Assembly (NCBI GenBank): GCA_049511415.1
Contig: JBEKYC010000008.1
Coordinates: forward strand, 1-64,000
Direction: 5' to 3'
DNA from: Bog-159 sp049511415
Lineage (GTDB): Bacteria > Acidobacteriota > Terriglobia > Bryobacterales > Bryobacteraceae
DNA: 64,000 bases
A program made the position numbers and the translations under genes. The notes under the pieces were generated by a model that saw nothing but the letters and a program-made list of their open reading frames with translations, made no database searches and was not told where the DNA came from. This document shows positions 8,139 through 17,231 of the stretch, in pieces (within the stretch, counting starts at the first letter, position 1; each line of letters begins with the position of its first letter).

Positions 8139-9489
8139 AATTCTGCTCATCGCCAAGCGCGACTATCTGGCCACCATCCGCACCAAGGCTTTCATTATCG
8201 GGTTGGTGGTGGCGCCGATCCTGTTCGGCGGCGGCTTCCTGGGCCTGGCGCTGATGCAGAGCAAGCCGGATATCAGGGAGCGCCGCATCGCCATCATTGA
8301 CCGCACCGGCGTCATGGCCGATGCCGTCATTCAGGCGGCCCTGGAAAGCAACGCCAAGGGACTCATGAACAAGAAGACCGGCCGCCAGTTGCAGCCGCGT
8401 TACGTCTTCGAAATCGCCGCGCCCGCCGCGGACGCGAAGCAGCAGCGCCTGGCGCTATCGGACCGGGTGCGCCACGAGCAGCTCTTTGCCTTCATCGAAA
8501 TCAATCCCACGGTGCTCGATCCGGCGAAAGACTCCACCGGCGACGAGGATGACAAAGACACGCCCGCCGCCAAAGATCCCGCCTTCAGCCAGGTGGCCAC
8601 TTTCAGTAATGCCGGCGGATTCGACGACGTGGGACGCTGGCTCTCTTCGTCGGTCGGCGAGGGCGTACGCCGCGTGCGCCTGGCCAAATTGGGGGTGGAT
8701 AGCAGCCGCAACAAGGAGATCCTCGACAGCTTGAACCTCGGCAGATTCGGTTTGGTTTCGCGCGACGAGAAGACCGGTGAAATCCGCGAGGCAGCCAAGA
8801 AAAACGAGGCCGCCGAATTCGGGATTCCGTTCGGACTGATGCTGCTGCTGGGCATGATCGTCATGGTGGGCTCCAGCCCCATGCTTTCCGCGGTCACCGA
8901 AGACAAGGCGCAGCGCCTGGTGGAAATGCTGCTGGGCCTGGCCACGCCCTTCGAGTTGATGATGGGCAAGGTGCTCGGCGCGCTGGGCGTGTCCTTGACC
9001 AGCTCGGCGTTCTACATTATCGGCGGCACGCTGGCGCTGGAGGGCATGGGCATGTCGGGCCTGGTTCCGTTCGGCCTTTTCCCCTGGTTTTACGCTTATC
9101 TGGTCGCCGACGTGTTGTTCCTGTGCTCGCTGGCGGCCGCACTCGGTTCGGGATGCAACAGCCCGCAGGAAGCGCAGCAACTGGCGGTCCTGTTGCTGGC
9201 GCCCGTCATGATCCCTTACTTCCTGCTGACCTTCGTGATCCAGCAGCCCAACGGCGCGATCTCCACGGCGATGTCGTTGTTTCCGCCGTTCACGCCCATG
9301 TTGATGCTCCTGCGGCAGGCTCTGCCTGGCGGTGTGCCCGCCTGGCAACCGTGGGTCGGACTGGCCGGCGTTTTGATCTTCACTCTACTGATGGTTGGGG
9401 CCGCGGCCCGCATCTTTCGCGTCGCCATCCTCTTGCAGGGGAAAGCACCCAAAGTCGCCGAGCTGGTGCGCTGGGCAGTCAAGGGATAA
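8131..9489 (+). CDS. ABC-2 type transporter permease (NatB-like)
   Basis: 452 residues. One N-terminal membrane helix (residues about 20-42) is followed by a large extracytoplasmic domain (about 45-230), then a block of roughly five helices at 235-440. This is the usual ABC2_membrane_3/NatB layout. The polar domain contains a charged linker (KDSTGDEDDKDTPAAKD). Coupled by overlap to the ATPase upstream. NatAB exports sodium, and relatives export drugs or peptides. The substrate here is not predictable. Confidence 0.88.
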   Translation: MHRILLIAKRDYLATIRTKAFIIGLVVAPILFGGGFLGLALMQSKPDIRERRIAIIDRTGVMADAVIQAALESNAKGLMNKKTGRQLQPRYVFEIAAPAADAKQQRLALSDRVRHEQLFAFIEINPTVLDPAKDSTGDEDDKDTPAAKDPAFSQVATFSNAGGFDDVGRWLSSSVGEGVRRVRLAKLGVDSSRNKEILDSLNLGRFGLVSRDEKTGEIREAAKKNEAAEFGIPFGLMLLLGMIVMVGSSPMLSAVTEDKAQRLVEMLLGLATPFELMMGKVLGALGVSLTSSAFYIIGGTLALEGMGMSGLVPFGLFPWFYAYLVADVLFLCSLAAALGSGCNSPQEAQQLAVLLLAPVMIPYFLLTFVIQQPNGAISTAMSLFPPFTPMLMLLRQALPGGVPAWQPWVGLAGVLIFTLLMVGAAARIFRVAILLQGKAPKVAELVRWAVKG

Positions 9490-9636
9490 GGCAAGCGCGT
9501 CCTGTAGGACGTATAGTACTTACTTACGCCTTTCGATAGTATTGCTCCAAACGCCTGGTACACCACACCATGGACTCAAGTCGTTATGCGGCCATCCGCG
9601 CGGCATAGCGTCGATTGAGGTGCTGTCGAGAAATTC

Positions 9637-12246
9637 ATGCGGGCCGCCGAACCAGTTTTGGGGTTTCAGGCCAATCACCCCGCGCCAGCCGCGGTGCTGG
9701 CGTTGCTCGTTGCGCTGCCGCTGGCCGGCTGGTCTGGCGAGACCTTACCCGTCCTGACACATATCGCGCAAATCCGGCAGCTTACACCGGCCCAGGCAGC
9801 CCGCGGCTACCGTGCACACATCCGCGCGGTGGTCACCTACTACAGTCCCACCGGTCCCAACTTTCTGGGCCGGGACACGTACATGAGCGCGGAGACGCCC
9901 GACCTCTTCGTGCAGGATTCCACCGCCGGGATTTGGGTGAATGTGCCAAAAGGCGCGGCTCCCCTGGAAGCGGGGCAACTGGTCGAGATGGAGGGCGTGA
10001 GCGAGATTCCCGACTTCGCGCCGCAGATCGGCAAACCAACATACCGCGTGATTGGCCGTGCGCCGCTCCCGCCGGCCCGGCAGGTCTCGCTCGAACGGAT
10101 GCTATCCAGCGCCGAAGACAGCCAATGGGTGGAGACGCAAGGTGTGGTGCGCAAGGTCCGCACGCTGGAGGGCCTTCTCACGATGGATGTAGCGGTGGCC
10201 GGCGGACGATTGCGGGTCGTGATACCCCGCGCCCAGGGAGTATCGGCCAACCACCTGGTGGATGCGCAGGTCCGTATTCGCGGCGCCTGCGGCGCCATAT
10301 TCAACAAGAAGCTGCAACTGGTTGGAATCCTGCTTTACGTTCCGGACCTGAAACAGGTCGAGGTCTTGCGCGCGCCGCAAGATCCATTCCAGCAGGATGT
10401 GCTGCCCCTAGGCAGCGTAGCCCGGTTCGCTCCCGGACAGTCCCTGGAACACCGCATCCGGGTGCAGGGCGTGGTCACCCTTCAAGACGCGGGCCGGACG
10501 ATTTATCTTTCCGATGGCCGCACCGGGTTGCACGTGCAATCTTCGGAACCGGCGGCTTTCCTGCCAGGGGATCGTCTGGACGTGGCGGGTTTTCCGCACG
10601 TGTCGGAGTATGCGCTGACGCTGGAGGACGCGGTCTGCCGGCGGATCGGCGTCGAGCAGCCGCTACGGCCTATTCCCACCAACGCCCAGCAGATCCTGGC
10701 CGGCGATTACGATTCCCTGCCCGTTTCGATCGAGGGCCGGCTGTTGGGCAGTTCGTTGTTGGCTGGGAGCCAGACTCTGGTGCTGCAGAGCGGCGGCGTG
10801 GTTTTTGGAGCTTCTGCCGGCGCCGGTTATGCCGCCGGGATGGCCGCCTTCCCTCCGGGCAGCGTTCTGCGCATATCCGGAATCTGTCTGGCCGATAAGG
10901 ATGAACAGGATCGCAACCAGGCTTTCCGTGTTTTGTTGCAGTCGCCGGCGAATATTTCCCTGGTCGAGCGGCCGCCGTGGTGGACGGTCCCCAGGGCTTT
11001 GGCCGCGCTGGGAGTGCTGGCGGCGGCCCTGTTGGGTGTGCTCGGGTGGATCGTGGTGCAGCAGCGGCAAGCCATGTTCGAACAGCGCTTTCATAATCTG
11101 GTTGAAAACGCCAATGACGTGATCTTCACGCTCGATCTGAAGCAGACTCTGACGTCGTTGAACAAAGCCGGAGCGCGGATTCTCGGTTTCACGCAGAAGG
11201 AGGCATGCGGACTGCCGCTGGCGCGCCTGCTGCCGCCGGTGACACAGGAGAAAGTATCCCAGGCGGCTGAGCTGTGCCACGCTCCCGGCGAGTCGTATCC
11301 CGTGCAGGAATGGGAGTTCGCCGCCAAGGACGGCCACCGGACACCCATGGAAGTCAGCATGCAAACCATCGGCAAAGGCGGCCGGGCCATCGGCCTGCTC
11401 GGCATTGCGCGCGATATCTCGGATCGCAAGCGCGCCGAAGACGAGATGCTGCATGCCAAGGAAGCCGCGGAGGCCGCCAACCGGGCCAAGAGCGAGTTCG
11501 TAGCCAATATGAGCCACGAACTGCGCACGCCGCTCAACGCGGTCATCGGCTATAGCGAGATGCTGCAGGAGATCGCCGAGGAACGCGGCGAGCAGGACTT
11601 GCTGCCCGACCTGAACCGCATACGGATGGCCGGCAAGCACCTGTTGGGGCTGATCAACGACATCCTGGACCTCTCCAAAATCGAGGCTGGCAAGGTGCAG
11701 TTGTGCACCGAGCGATTCGCCGCCGGCCCCGTGATTCAGGATGTGATCGGAACCATACGGCCGCTGGTGGAGAAGAATGCCAACCAACTGGAGGTGGCGT
11801 GCGAGGAAGGGCTGGGCCACATGGTCGCCGATCAGACCAGGACCCGGCAGGTGTTGTTCAATCTGTTGAGCAACGCCTGCAAGTTCACGGATCGCGGCAC
11901 GGTCCGCCTGGAGGCCCGGAGAGTATGCACCGACACCGCCGATTGGGTGGAGTTCCGCGTGATGGACACCGGAATCGGCATGAGTCCCGGACAGATCGAG
12001 CGGCTCTACCGGCCGTTCATGCAGGCGGACGCTTCCACCACTCGTAAGTATGGCGGCACAGGACTGGGATTGGCGATCAGCCGCCGGCTGTGCCAGATGA
12101 TGGATGGCTCGCTGACGGTGGAAAGCGAGTTGGGAATCGGCTCCACGTTCACCGTGCGTCTGCCCGGCGACCTGGCGTCGGCGCCGCGGCACGATTGGTT
12201 TAGCCGGGACGCTCAGGACACCGGCACGGCGGTATTGGCAAGTTGA
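9637..12246 (+). CDS. Sensor histidine kinase with periplasmic OB-like repeats and PAS
   Basis: 869 residues. The N-terminus has a hydrophobic segment (about 18-35), then an extracytoplasmic region to residue 445 with three similar beta-rich units (each with a pattern such as IRAVVTYY...LFVQDSTAGIWV, IRVQGVVTLQ...IYLSDGRTGLHV). These are reminiscent of OB-fold repeats found in some acidobacterial kinases. A membrane helix spans about 452-475 and a PAS domain 483-605. HisKA carries the phospho-acceptor H627 in MSHELRTPLN. HATPase_c has NLLSNACKF, DTGIGM and GGTGLGLAIS. No receiver domain is attached, so the downstream receiver proteins are likely partners. First gene of a four-gene operon (11-bp gap to the next). 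Confidence 0.9.
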   Translation: MRAAEPVLGFQANHPAPAAVLALLVALPLAGWSGETLPVLTHIAQIRQLTPAQAARGYRAHIRAVVTYYSPTGPNFLGRDTYMSAETPDLFVQDSTAGIWVNVPKGAAPLEAGQLVEMEGVSEIPDFAPQIGKPTYRVIGRAPLPPARQVSLERMLSSAEDSQWVETQGVVRKVRTLEGLLTMDVAVAGGRLRVVIPRAQGVSANHLVDAQVRIRGACGAIFNKKLQLVGILLYVPDLKQVEVLRAPQDPFQQDVLPLGSVARFAPGQSLEHRIRVQGVVTLQDAGRTIYLSDGRTGLHVQSSEPAAFLPGDRLDVAGFPHVSEYALTLEDAVCRRIGVEQPLRPIPTNAQQILAGDYDSLPVSIEGRLLGSSLLAGSQTLVLQSGGVVFGASAGAGYAAGMAAFPPGSVLRISGICLADKDEQDRNQAFRVLLQSPANISLVERPPWWTVPRALAALGVLAAALLGVLGWIVVQQRQAMFEQRFHNLVENANDVIFTLDLKQTLTSLNKAGARILGFTQKEACGLPLARLLPPVTQEKVSQAAELCHAPGESYPVQEWEFAAKDGHRTPMEVSMQTIGKGGRAIGLLGIARDISDRKRAEDEMLHAKEAAEAANRAKSEFVANMSHELRTPLNAVIGYSEMLQEIAEERGEQDLLPDLNRIRMAGKHLLGLINDILDLSKIEAGKVQLCTERFAAGPVIQDVIGTIRPLVEKNANQLEVACEEGLGHMVADQTRTRQVLFNLLSNACKFTDRGTVRLEARRVCTDTADWVEFRVMDTGIGMSPGQIERLYRPFMQADASTTRKYGGTGLGLAISRRLCQMMDGSLTVESELGIGSTFTVRLPGDLASAPRHDWFSRDAQDTGTAVLAS

Positions 12247-12257
12247 GGACGAATTAG

Positions 12258-14684
12258 ATGTTTCCGCAATTTCAACGGGTCGTGACGCTCTCGGTGATGA
12301 GCATACTGGTCGGGCTGTTTTACTGGATCTACCGGCGCGACCGGCAGGAGCGCGCGCGCCTCTGGATGATCGGGTGGGCGTGGATCGTCGTGCATTTCGG
12401 GGGCATGCTGTTGTTCAGCTTCAAGCTGATTCCGGCGGCGCTGGCGGATTGGCTGGCTTACGTAACCCTGATTTTCGGCGCTTCGGCCTTCTATCTATCC
12501 GTGCGCCGGCGGCAGCTCAGTTTGACCGGCCGTTTGATTTTCTGGCTGGGGCTGGTGGCGCCCGCCGTGGTGTATTGGACGCTGATGGTGCTGGAAGTCC
12601 AGAGCGAGCCGCTCTACCGCGCGCTGGTGGTCGTGGAACTGGCATCCAGCACCCTCACGCTGCGCCATTCCAAGCCCGACACGGCGCGCATGGTATCGTG
12701 GCTGGCCATCGTCATCGCCGGGATCTGGGCGTGTTTCCGCATCGGGGCACATACGGAGACCGGAATCGATTTCCTGCTGTTTGCCGGTTTCGCCTTTACC
12801 GGTATGCACTACTGGAGATACTTCCACCGCGTCACGCCGGGCGTGTTGCTGACTTCGCTCTCATTCCTGGCCTGGGGCCTGGTGTTTCCGGTGGCGGAAC
12901 TGTGCGCCGCGCTCGGTATCGCCATCCCGGGCGACCACGTGGTCTGGGACTTGCCGAAGTATTTCGTGGCGTTCGGTATGATTGTCACGCTGTTTGAAAA
13001 CCAGACCGAGATCCTGCAGGAGCAGATCGACGTACGGAAGCGCGCGGAGGAGGCGGCCCAGGCTGCCAACGAGGCCAAGAGCATCCTGATGGCATCGGTC
13101 AGTTTCGCGGCACGGCGCATGTTGAGCGCGGCGGGTTGGGAGACGGTGATTCCGGAAACCCTGTCCAAGATTGGCGTGGCGGCCCGCGTCACGCGGGCCT
13201 ACGTGGCCCAGGCACATTCCGATCCGCCGGTTTGGGGCGCCTCCGTCCTGCACGCATGGGCAGATCCGGCCTCGCCGGAAACGGATGCCGGCGCACAGCA
13301 AATGGCCGCGGCGTGGTCCGGACCGGAATGGGCGGCGCGCATCGAGACGCTGCGGCGCGGCGAGGTGGTCGTCATGAACTCGCGGTCGAGCGAATCGGCC
13401 GTTCCGGCATCCACGATTCTGGTGCCGATCGAAGTAGGCGGCGAGTGGTTCGGCTTCCTGGGATTTGAAGACCATCGGCACGAATGCGATTGGAGCCAGA
13501 CCGAGCGCGACAGCTTTCGATCGGCGGCGCGCATGTTGGGGGCCTCCATCACGCGCCAGCGGGCACAGGATTACGTGGATAATATTCTGGCCTCCATGGA
13601 AGAATCTCTGCTGGTGACGGATCCGGACCTGCAGATCCGGCGGGTCAATCCCAGCGCCCTGCGGCTGTTGGGCTATCAGGAGGAGGAACTGATCGGCCGG
13701 CCGGCGCGGCAGGTGCTTCTGGAACGCGAGACGCCCGCGCGGCGCAGCGCCGTGGAGCGCACCTACCGCGCCAAGGCCGGCGATCTGATTCCGGTCCTGT
13801 TCTCCTCGGCGGAAATGCGCAACAGCGCCGGCGAACTGGAAGGCTACGTCTGGCTGGCGCAGGACATGACGGAATTGAAGCGCGTGGAAGCCGAACTGGT
13901 TCGCGCCAAGGAGGCCGCGGAGTCCGCCAACCGGGCCAAGAGCACCTTCCTGGCAAACATGAGCCATGAGCTGCGCACGCCGTTGAATGCCGTGATCGGC
14001 TACAGCGAGATGCTGCAGGAAGTGGTGGAGGACCGCGGAGAACAGGATCTGCTGCCCGATCTGCATCGCATCCGTTCGGCCGGCACGCACCTGCTGGGCT
14101 TGATTAACGACGTGCTGGACCTCTCCAAGATCGAAGCTGGAAAAGTGGAGCTGGCCATCGAAGCGTTCCCGGTTTCGCCGGTGATTCACGACGTGGCCAG
14201 CAGCATCCATCCGTTGGTGGATAAGAACGACAATCGGCTGACGGTGGATTGCGCGGAGCCGCTGGGGGCCTTGCTGGCCGATCCGACGCGCTTCCGCCAG
14301 GTGCTGATCAACCTGCTCAGCAATGCCTGCAAATTTACCGAACAAGGCGCGATCCGGCTGGAAGCCAGGCGGGTGTGGCGGGAAGGCTCCGACTGGCTGG
14401 AGTTCCGGGTCACCGATACAGGCATCGGCATGACACGGCAGCAGATGGCGCGCCTGTTCCAGCCGTTCGTGCAAGCGGACGCCTCGACCACCCGGAAGTA
14501 CGGCGGGACGGGTTTGGGGCTTACCATCAGCCATGAATTCTGCCAGATGATGGGCGGTTCGTTGAGCGCCAAGAGCGAGTTAGGGAAGGGTTCGACCTTT
14601 ACGGTCGTGCTGCCCGGCGCCCGCGAGGCGGATGCCGTATATCCCGTGCCTGAGCCGGTGCTGCGACGGGTGGTGAATGCCTAA
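12258..14684 (+). CDS. Sensor histidine kinase with 7-helix membrane domain, GAF-like and PAS regions
   Basis: 808 residues. Residues 1-250 form about seven membrane helices (7TMR/MASE-like sensor). A short coiled coil follows (about 252-280), then a GAF-like domain (about 285-435), a PAS domain (about 440-555), HisKA with H570 in MSHELRTPLNAVIGYSEML and HATPase_c with NLLSNACKF, DTGIGM and GGTGLGLTIS. The kinase core is very close to that of the upstream kinase (long stretches identical around the H-box and HATPase), which suggests gene or domain duplication. It overlaps the receiver gene by 8 bp. Confidence 0.9.
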   Translation: MFPQFQRVVTLSVMSILVGLFYWIYRRDRQERARLWMIGWAWIVVHFGGMLLFSFKLIPAALADWLAYVTLIFGASAFYLSVRRRQLSLTGRLIFWLGLVAPAVVYWTLMVLEVQSEPLYRALVVVELASSTLTLRHSKPDTARMVSWLAIVIAGIWACFRIGAHTETGIDFLLFAGFAFTGMHYWRYFHRVTPGVLLTSLSFLAWGLVFPVAELCAALGIAIPGDHVVWDLPKYFVAFGMIVTLFENQTEILQEQIDVRKRAEEAAQAANEAKSILMASVSFAARRMLSAAGWETVIPETLSKIGVAARVTRAYVAQAHSDPPVWGASVLHAWADPASPETDAGAQQMAAAWSGPEWAARIETLRRGEVVVMNSRSSESAVPASTILVPIEVGGEWFGFLGFEDHRHECDWSQTERDSFRSAARMLGASITRQRAQDYVDNILASMEESLLVTDPDLQIRRVNPSALRLLGYQEEELIGRPARQVLLERETPARRSAVERTYRAKAGDLIPVLFSSAEMRNSAGELEGYVWLAQDMTELKRVEAELVRAKEAAESANRAKSTFLANMSHELRTPLNAVIGYSEMLQEVVEDRGEQDLLPDLHRIRSAGTHLLGLINDVLDLSKIEAGKVELAIEAFPVSPVIHDVASSIHPLVDKNDNRLTVDCAEPLGALLADPTRFRQVLINLLSNACKFTEQGAIRLEARRVWREGSDWLEFRVTDTGIGMTRQQMARLFQPFVQADASTTRKYGGTGLGLTISHEFCQMMGGSLSAKSELGKGSTFTVVLPGAREADAVYPVPEPVLRRVVNA

Positions 14685-15123
14685 GATCCTGGTGATCGAA
14701 GACAACGAGTGGAGCCGGGATATGCTGGCGCGGCGTCTCTCGCGCCGCGGCTACCAGATCCTGGTGGCAGCCGATGGCAAACGCGGCATCGCCTTAAGCC
14801 GCGAACACCTGCCGGACCTGATTCTGATGGACATGAGTCTGCCCGAGATGGACGGCTGGGAGGCCACCCGGCGCCTGAAGTCGGACCCCGCCACGCGCGC
14901 CATTCCGATCGTGGCCCTTACCGCCCATGCCATGGCCAGCGACCGGCAGAAGGCCATGGATGCAGGCTGCGATGCGTACCACACGAAACCCGTGGATTTC
15001 GAAAACCTGGTGCGCAGCCTGGAATCGTTCCTGACCGTAAGCCCGGCTCCAGGGGAAGCCGGTCTGACCGCTCCTGTAGACGAGATCCGCGACCCCTCGG
15101 CCCTGATCGGAGATCCCCAATGA
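14677..15123 (+). CDS. Single-domain response regulator
   Basis: 148 residues with a receiver domain only: acidic pair E8/D9 (VIEDNEWSRDML), phosphorylation site D52 in LILMDMSLP, conserved threonine in VALTAH and lysine in HTKPVDF. A 25-residue proline/acidic tail has no output domain, so it may act as a phosphate shuttle or connector between the two kinases and the following GGDEF-EAL protein. Overlaps of 8 bp upstream and 4 bp (ATGA) downstream show tight coupling. Confidence 0.93.
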   Translation: MPKILVIEDNEWSRDMLARRLSRRGYQILVAADGKRGIALSREHLPDLILMDMSLPEMDGWEATRRLKSDPATRAIPIVALTAHAMASDRQKAMDAGCDAYHTKPVDFENLVRSLESFLTVSPAPGEAGLTAPVDEIRDPSALIGDPQ

Positions 15124-17231
15124 TGACGAATGCCAGACCACTCTTGCTGGTCGACGACGATGCCACCAATCAGGACCTTCTGTCGCGCCGGCTGAAGCGC
15201 GCCGGCTATCGCACGGAACTGGCCGGCAACGGCTACGAAGCGCTGGATGTGCTGGCGCGGCGCGAAGTGGAACTGGTGCTGCTCGACAGCATGATGCCGG
15301 GCATCAGCGGCATCGACCTGCTGCGCCAACTGCGTACCCGTTTCTCCGCCGCGCGGCTGCCCATCATCATGGTCACGGCGCTGGGTGAAAGCGAGCGGGT
15401 GGTGGAGGCGTTGAACCTTGGCGCCAACGACTACATTTCCAAACCCGTGGATTTCCCGGTGGCTCTGGCGCGCATCAAGGCTCAGATCGAGCGCAAGCGC
15501 GCCGAAGAGGCTTTGCGCGAGAGTGAAGAGCGCTACGCCCTGGCCGCGCGGGGAGCCAACGACGGGCTGTGGGACTGGGACCTGGCCACCCGCCGCGTGT
15601 ATTACTCCGCGCGCTGGAAAGCCATGCTGGGCTACGAAGAGGCGGAGATCGGCGATGGCCCGGAAGAGTGGCTGTCCCGGGTCCACAAGGAAGACCGAGA
15701 CCGCCTGCAAGCGGAGCTCGAAGCCAACTGGAACGGCACGGCCAAGGGGGAGTGCGCCATCGAGCATCGCGTGTTGCATAAAGACGGCGCATACCGTTGG
15801 ATGCTGAGCCGGGGCGTCGTGCAATGCGACGGGGACGGCAAAGCTGTGCGCATGGCGGGGTCGCAGACGGACATCACCAGCAGCAAAGCCTTTGATCCCT
15901 TAACCGGGCTACCCAACCGCGCGCGCTTGCATGAGAAGCTGGCGGCGTGCCTGGAGCGCGCCGCGGCCGATCCGGATTACCCATTTGCCGTGCTGTTCCT
16001 GGATCTCGACCGGTTCAAGGTGGTGAATGACAGTCTGGGGCACGCCGCCGGCGACGAACTGCTGATCCACGTGGCGCAACGTTTGCGCGCGGCGGTGCGC
16101 AGCGCGCCACCGGGCGCCCGTGGCGCCGCGCACGACACGATCGCGCGCACGGGCGGCGACGAGTTCGCCATTCTGCTGGAAAATGTGGACGCTCCCGGCG
16201 CCGTGCGCATCGCCGAGCGCATCCGCGAGTCCGTCCATGCCGCCTTCAGCCTGGGGACACATGAGGTCTTCACCACTGTGAGCATCGGGATCGTGCCGGG
16301 CAACCCGGAATACCGGACACCTATCGAACTGCTGCGGGATGCGGATACCGCCATGTACAAGGCCAAGGCATCCGGCCGTTCGCGGTTCGAAATCTTCGAC
16401 GGGGGCATGCGCGTGGAGGCGGTGGCGCGCCTGGAACTCGAAAGCGATTTGCGCCGCGCGGTCGACAACCAGGAATTCGTGCTGTATTACCAGCCCAAGG
16501 TGAGTCTGCGAACCAACAAGATTGTCGGGGTAGAGGCATTGCTGCGGTGGCGGCATCCGACGCGCGGCATGGTGCCGCCGGACCAGTTCATCGCATTGGC
16601 GGAGGAGAACGGGTTGATCGTGCCCATCGGTCTGTGGGTAATGCGCGAGGCCTGCCTGGCCATGCAGCGCTGGCACATCGAATTTCCGATGATCCCGCCG
16701 CTCGAAGTGAGCGTCAACGTGTCCGTGCGGCAGTTCCGCGAGCCCGATCTGCATGCGCGGATCGCCGCCATCCTGGCCGAAACCGGGCTGGACCCTACCA
16801 CCCTGCAACTGGAGATCACCGAAAGCGTGCTGATGGACGATCTGGACGCGGTGGCGGCTCTATTACGCCGTTTGAAGACGCTGGGAGTGGGGTTGAAAAT
16901 CGACGATTTCGGCACCGGGTACGCCTCCCTCAAGTGCCTGAGCCGGCTTCCATTCGATGTTCTGAAGATCGATCGCTCGTTCGTGCTGAACATGTCCGAG
17001 AAGGACGGCACGTCGGAGACGGTGCGCACCATCATGCTGCTGGCGGAGAGCCTGGGCATGGAGGTGGTGGCCGAGGGGATTGAGAAGAAGGAACAACTGG
17101 TGGAGTTGCAATCGCTCGACTGCGACTACGGACAGGGTTTCTACTTCTCGCCGCCGGTGGATCCGGAGAGCTTAGCGGAACTGATCCGCCAGTCGGAAGC
17201 GGGCCGGGATTTATCGGGGGTGCGGCACTAG
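15120..17231 (+). CDS. REC-PAS-GGDEF-EAL cyclic-di-GMP protein
   Basis: 703 residues from ATG 15120 (ATGA overlap with the receiver gene). It has a receiver domain with D56 (LLDSMMP), a PAS domain with PAC segment (about 140-265), a GGDEF domain with an intact active site (RTGGDEFAIL), and an EAL domain with intact EALLRWRHP, NVSVRQF, ITESV and DDFGTGYASL. Both diguanylate cyclase and phosphodiesterase activities look possible. Phosphorylation by the operon kinases probably sets the balance. Its 3' end overlaps the convergent diadenylate cyclase gene by 21 bp. Confidence 0.94.
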   Translation: MMTNARPLLLVDDDATNQDLLSRRLKRAGYRTELAGNGYEALDVLARREVELVLLDSMMPGISGIDLLRQLRTRFSAARLPIIMVTALGESERVVEALNLGANDYISKPVDFPVALARIKAQIERKRAEEALRESEERYALAARGANDGLWDWDLATRRVYYSARWKAMLGYEEAEIGDGPEEWLSRVHKEDRDRLQAELEANWNGTAKGECAIEHRVLHKDGAYRWMLSRGVVQCDGDGKAVRMAGSQTDITSSKAFDPLTGLPNRARLHEKLAACLERAAADPDYPFAVLFLDLDRFKVVNDSLGHAAGDELLIHVAQRLRAAVRSAPPGARGAAHDTIARTGGDEFAILLENVDAPGAVRIAERIRESVHAAFSLGTHEVFTTVSIGIVPGNPEYRTPIELLRDADTAMYKAKASGRSRFEIFDGGMRVEAVARLELESDLRRAVDNQEFVLYYQPKVSLRTNKIVGVEALLRWRHPTRGMVPPDQFIALAEENGLIVPIGLWVMREACLAMQRWHIEFPMIPPLEVSVNVSVRQFREPDLHARIAAILAETGLDPTTLQLEITESVLMDDLDAVAALLRRLKTLGVGLKIDDFGTGYASLKCLSRLPFDVLKIDRSFVLNMSEKDGTSETVRTIMLLAESLGMEVVAEGIEKKEQLVELQSLDCDYGQGFYFSPPVDPESLAELIRQSEAGRDLSGVRH

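Noticed and set aside
9490..9636. Short hairpin CGTCC-TGTA-GGACG before the first kinase gene
   Set aside because: The stem is only 5 bp with no T-run; too weak to call.
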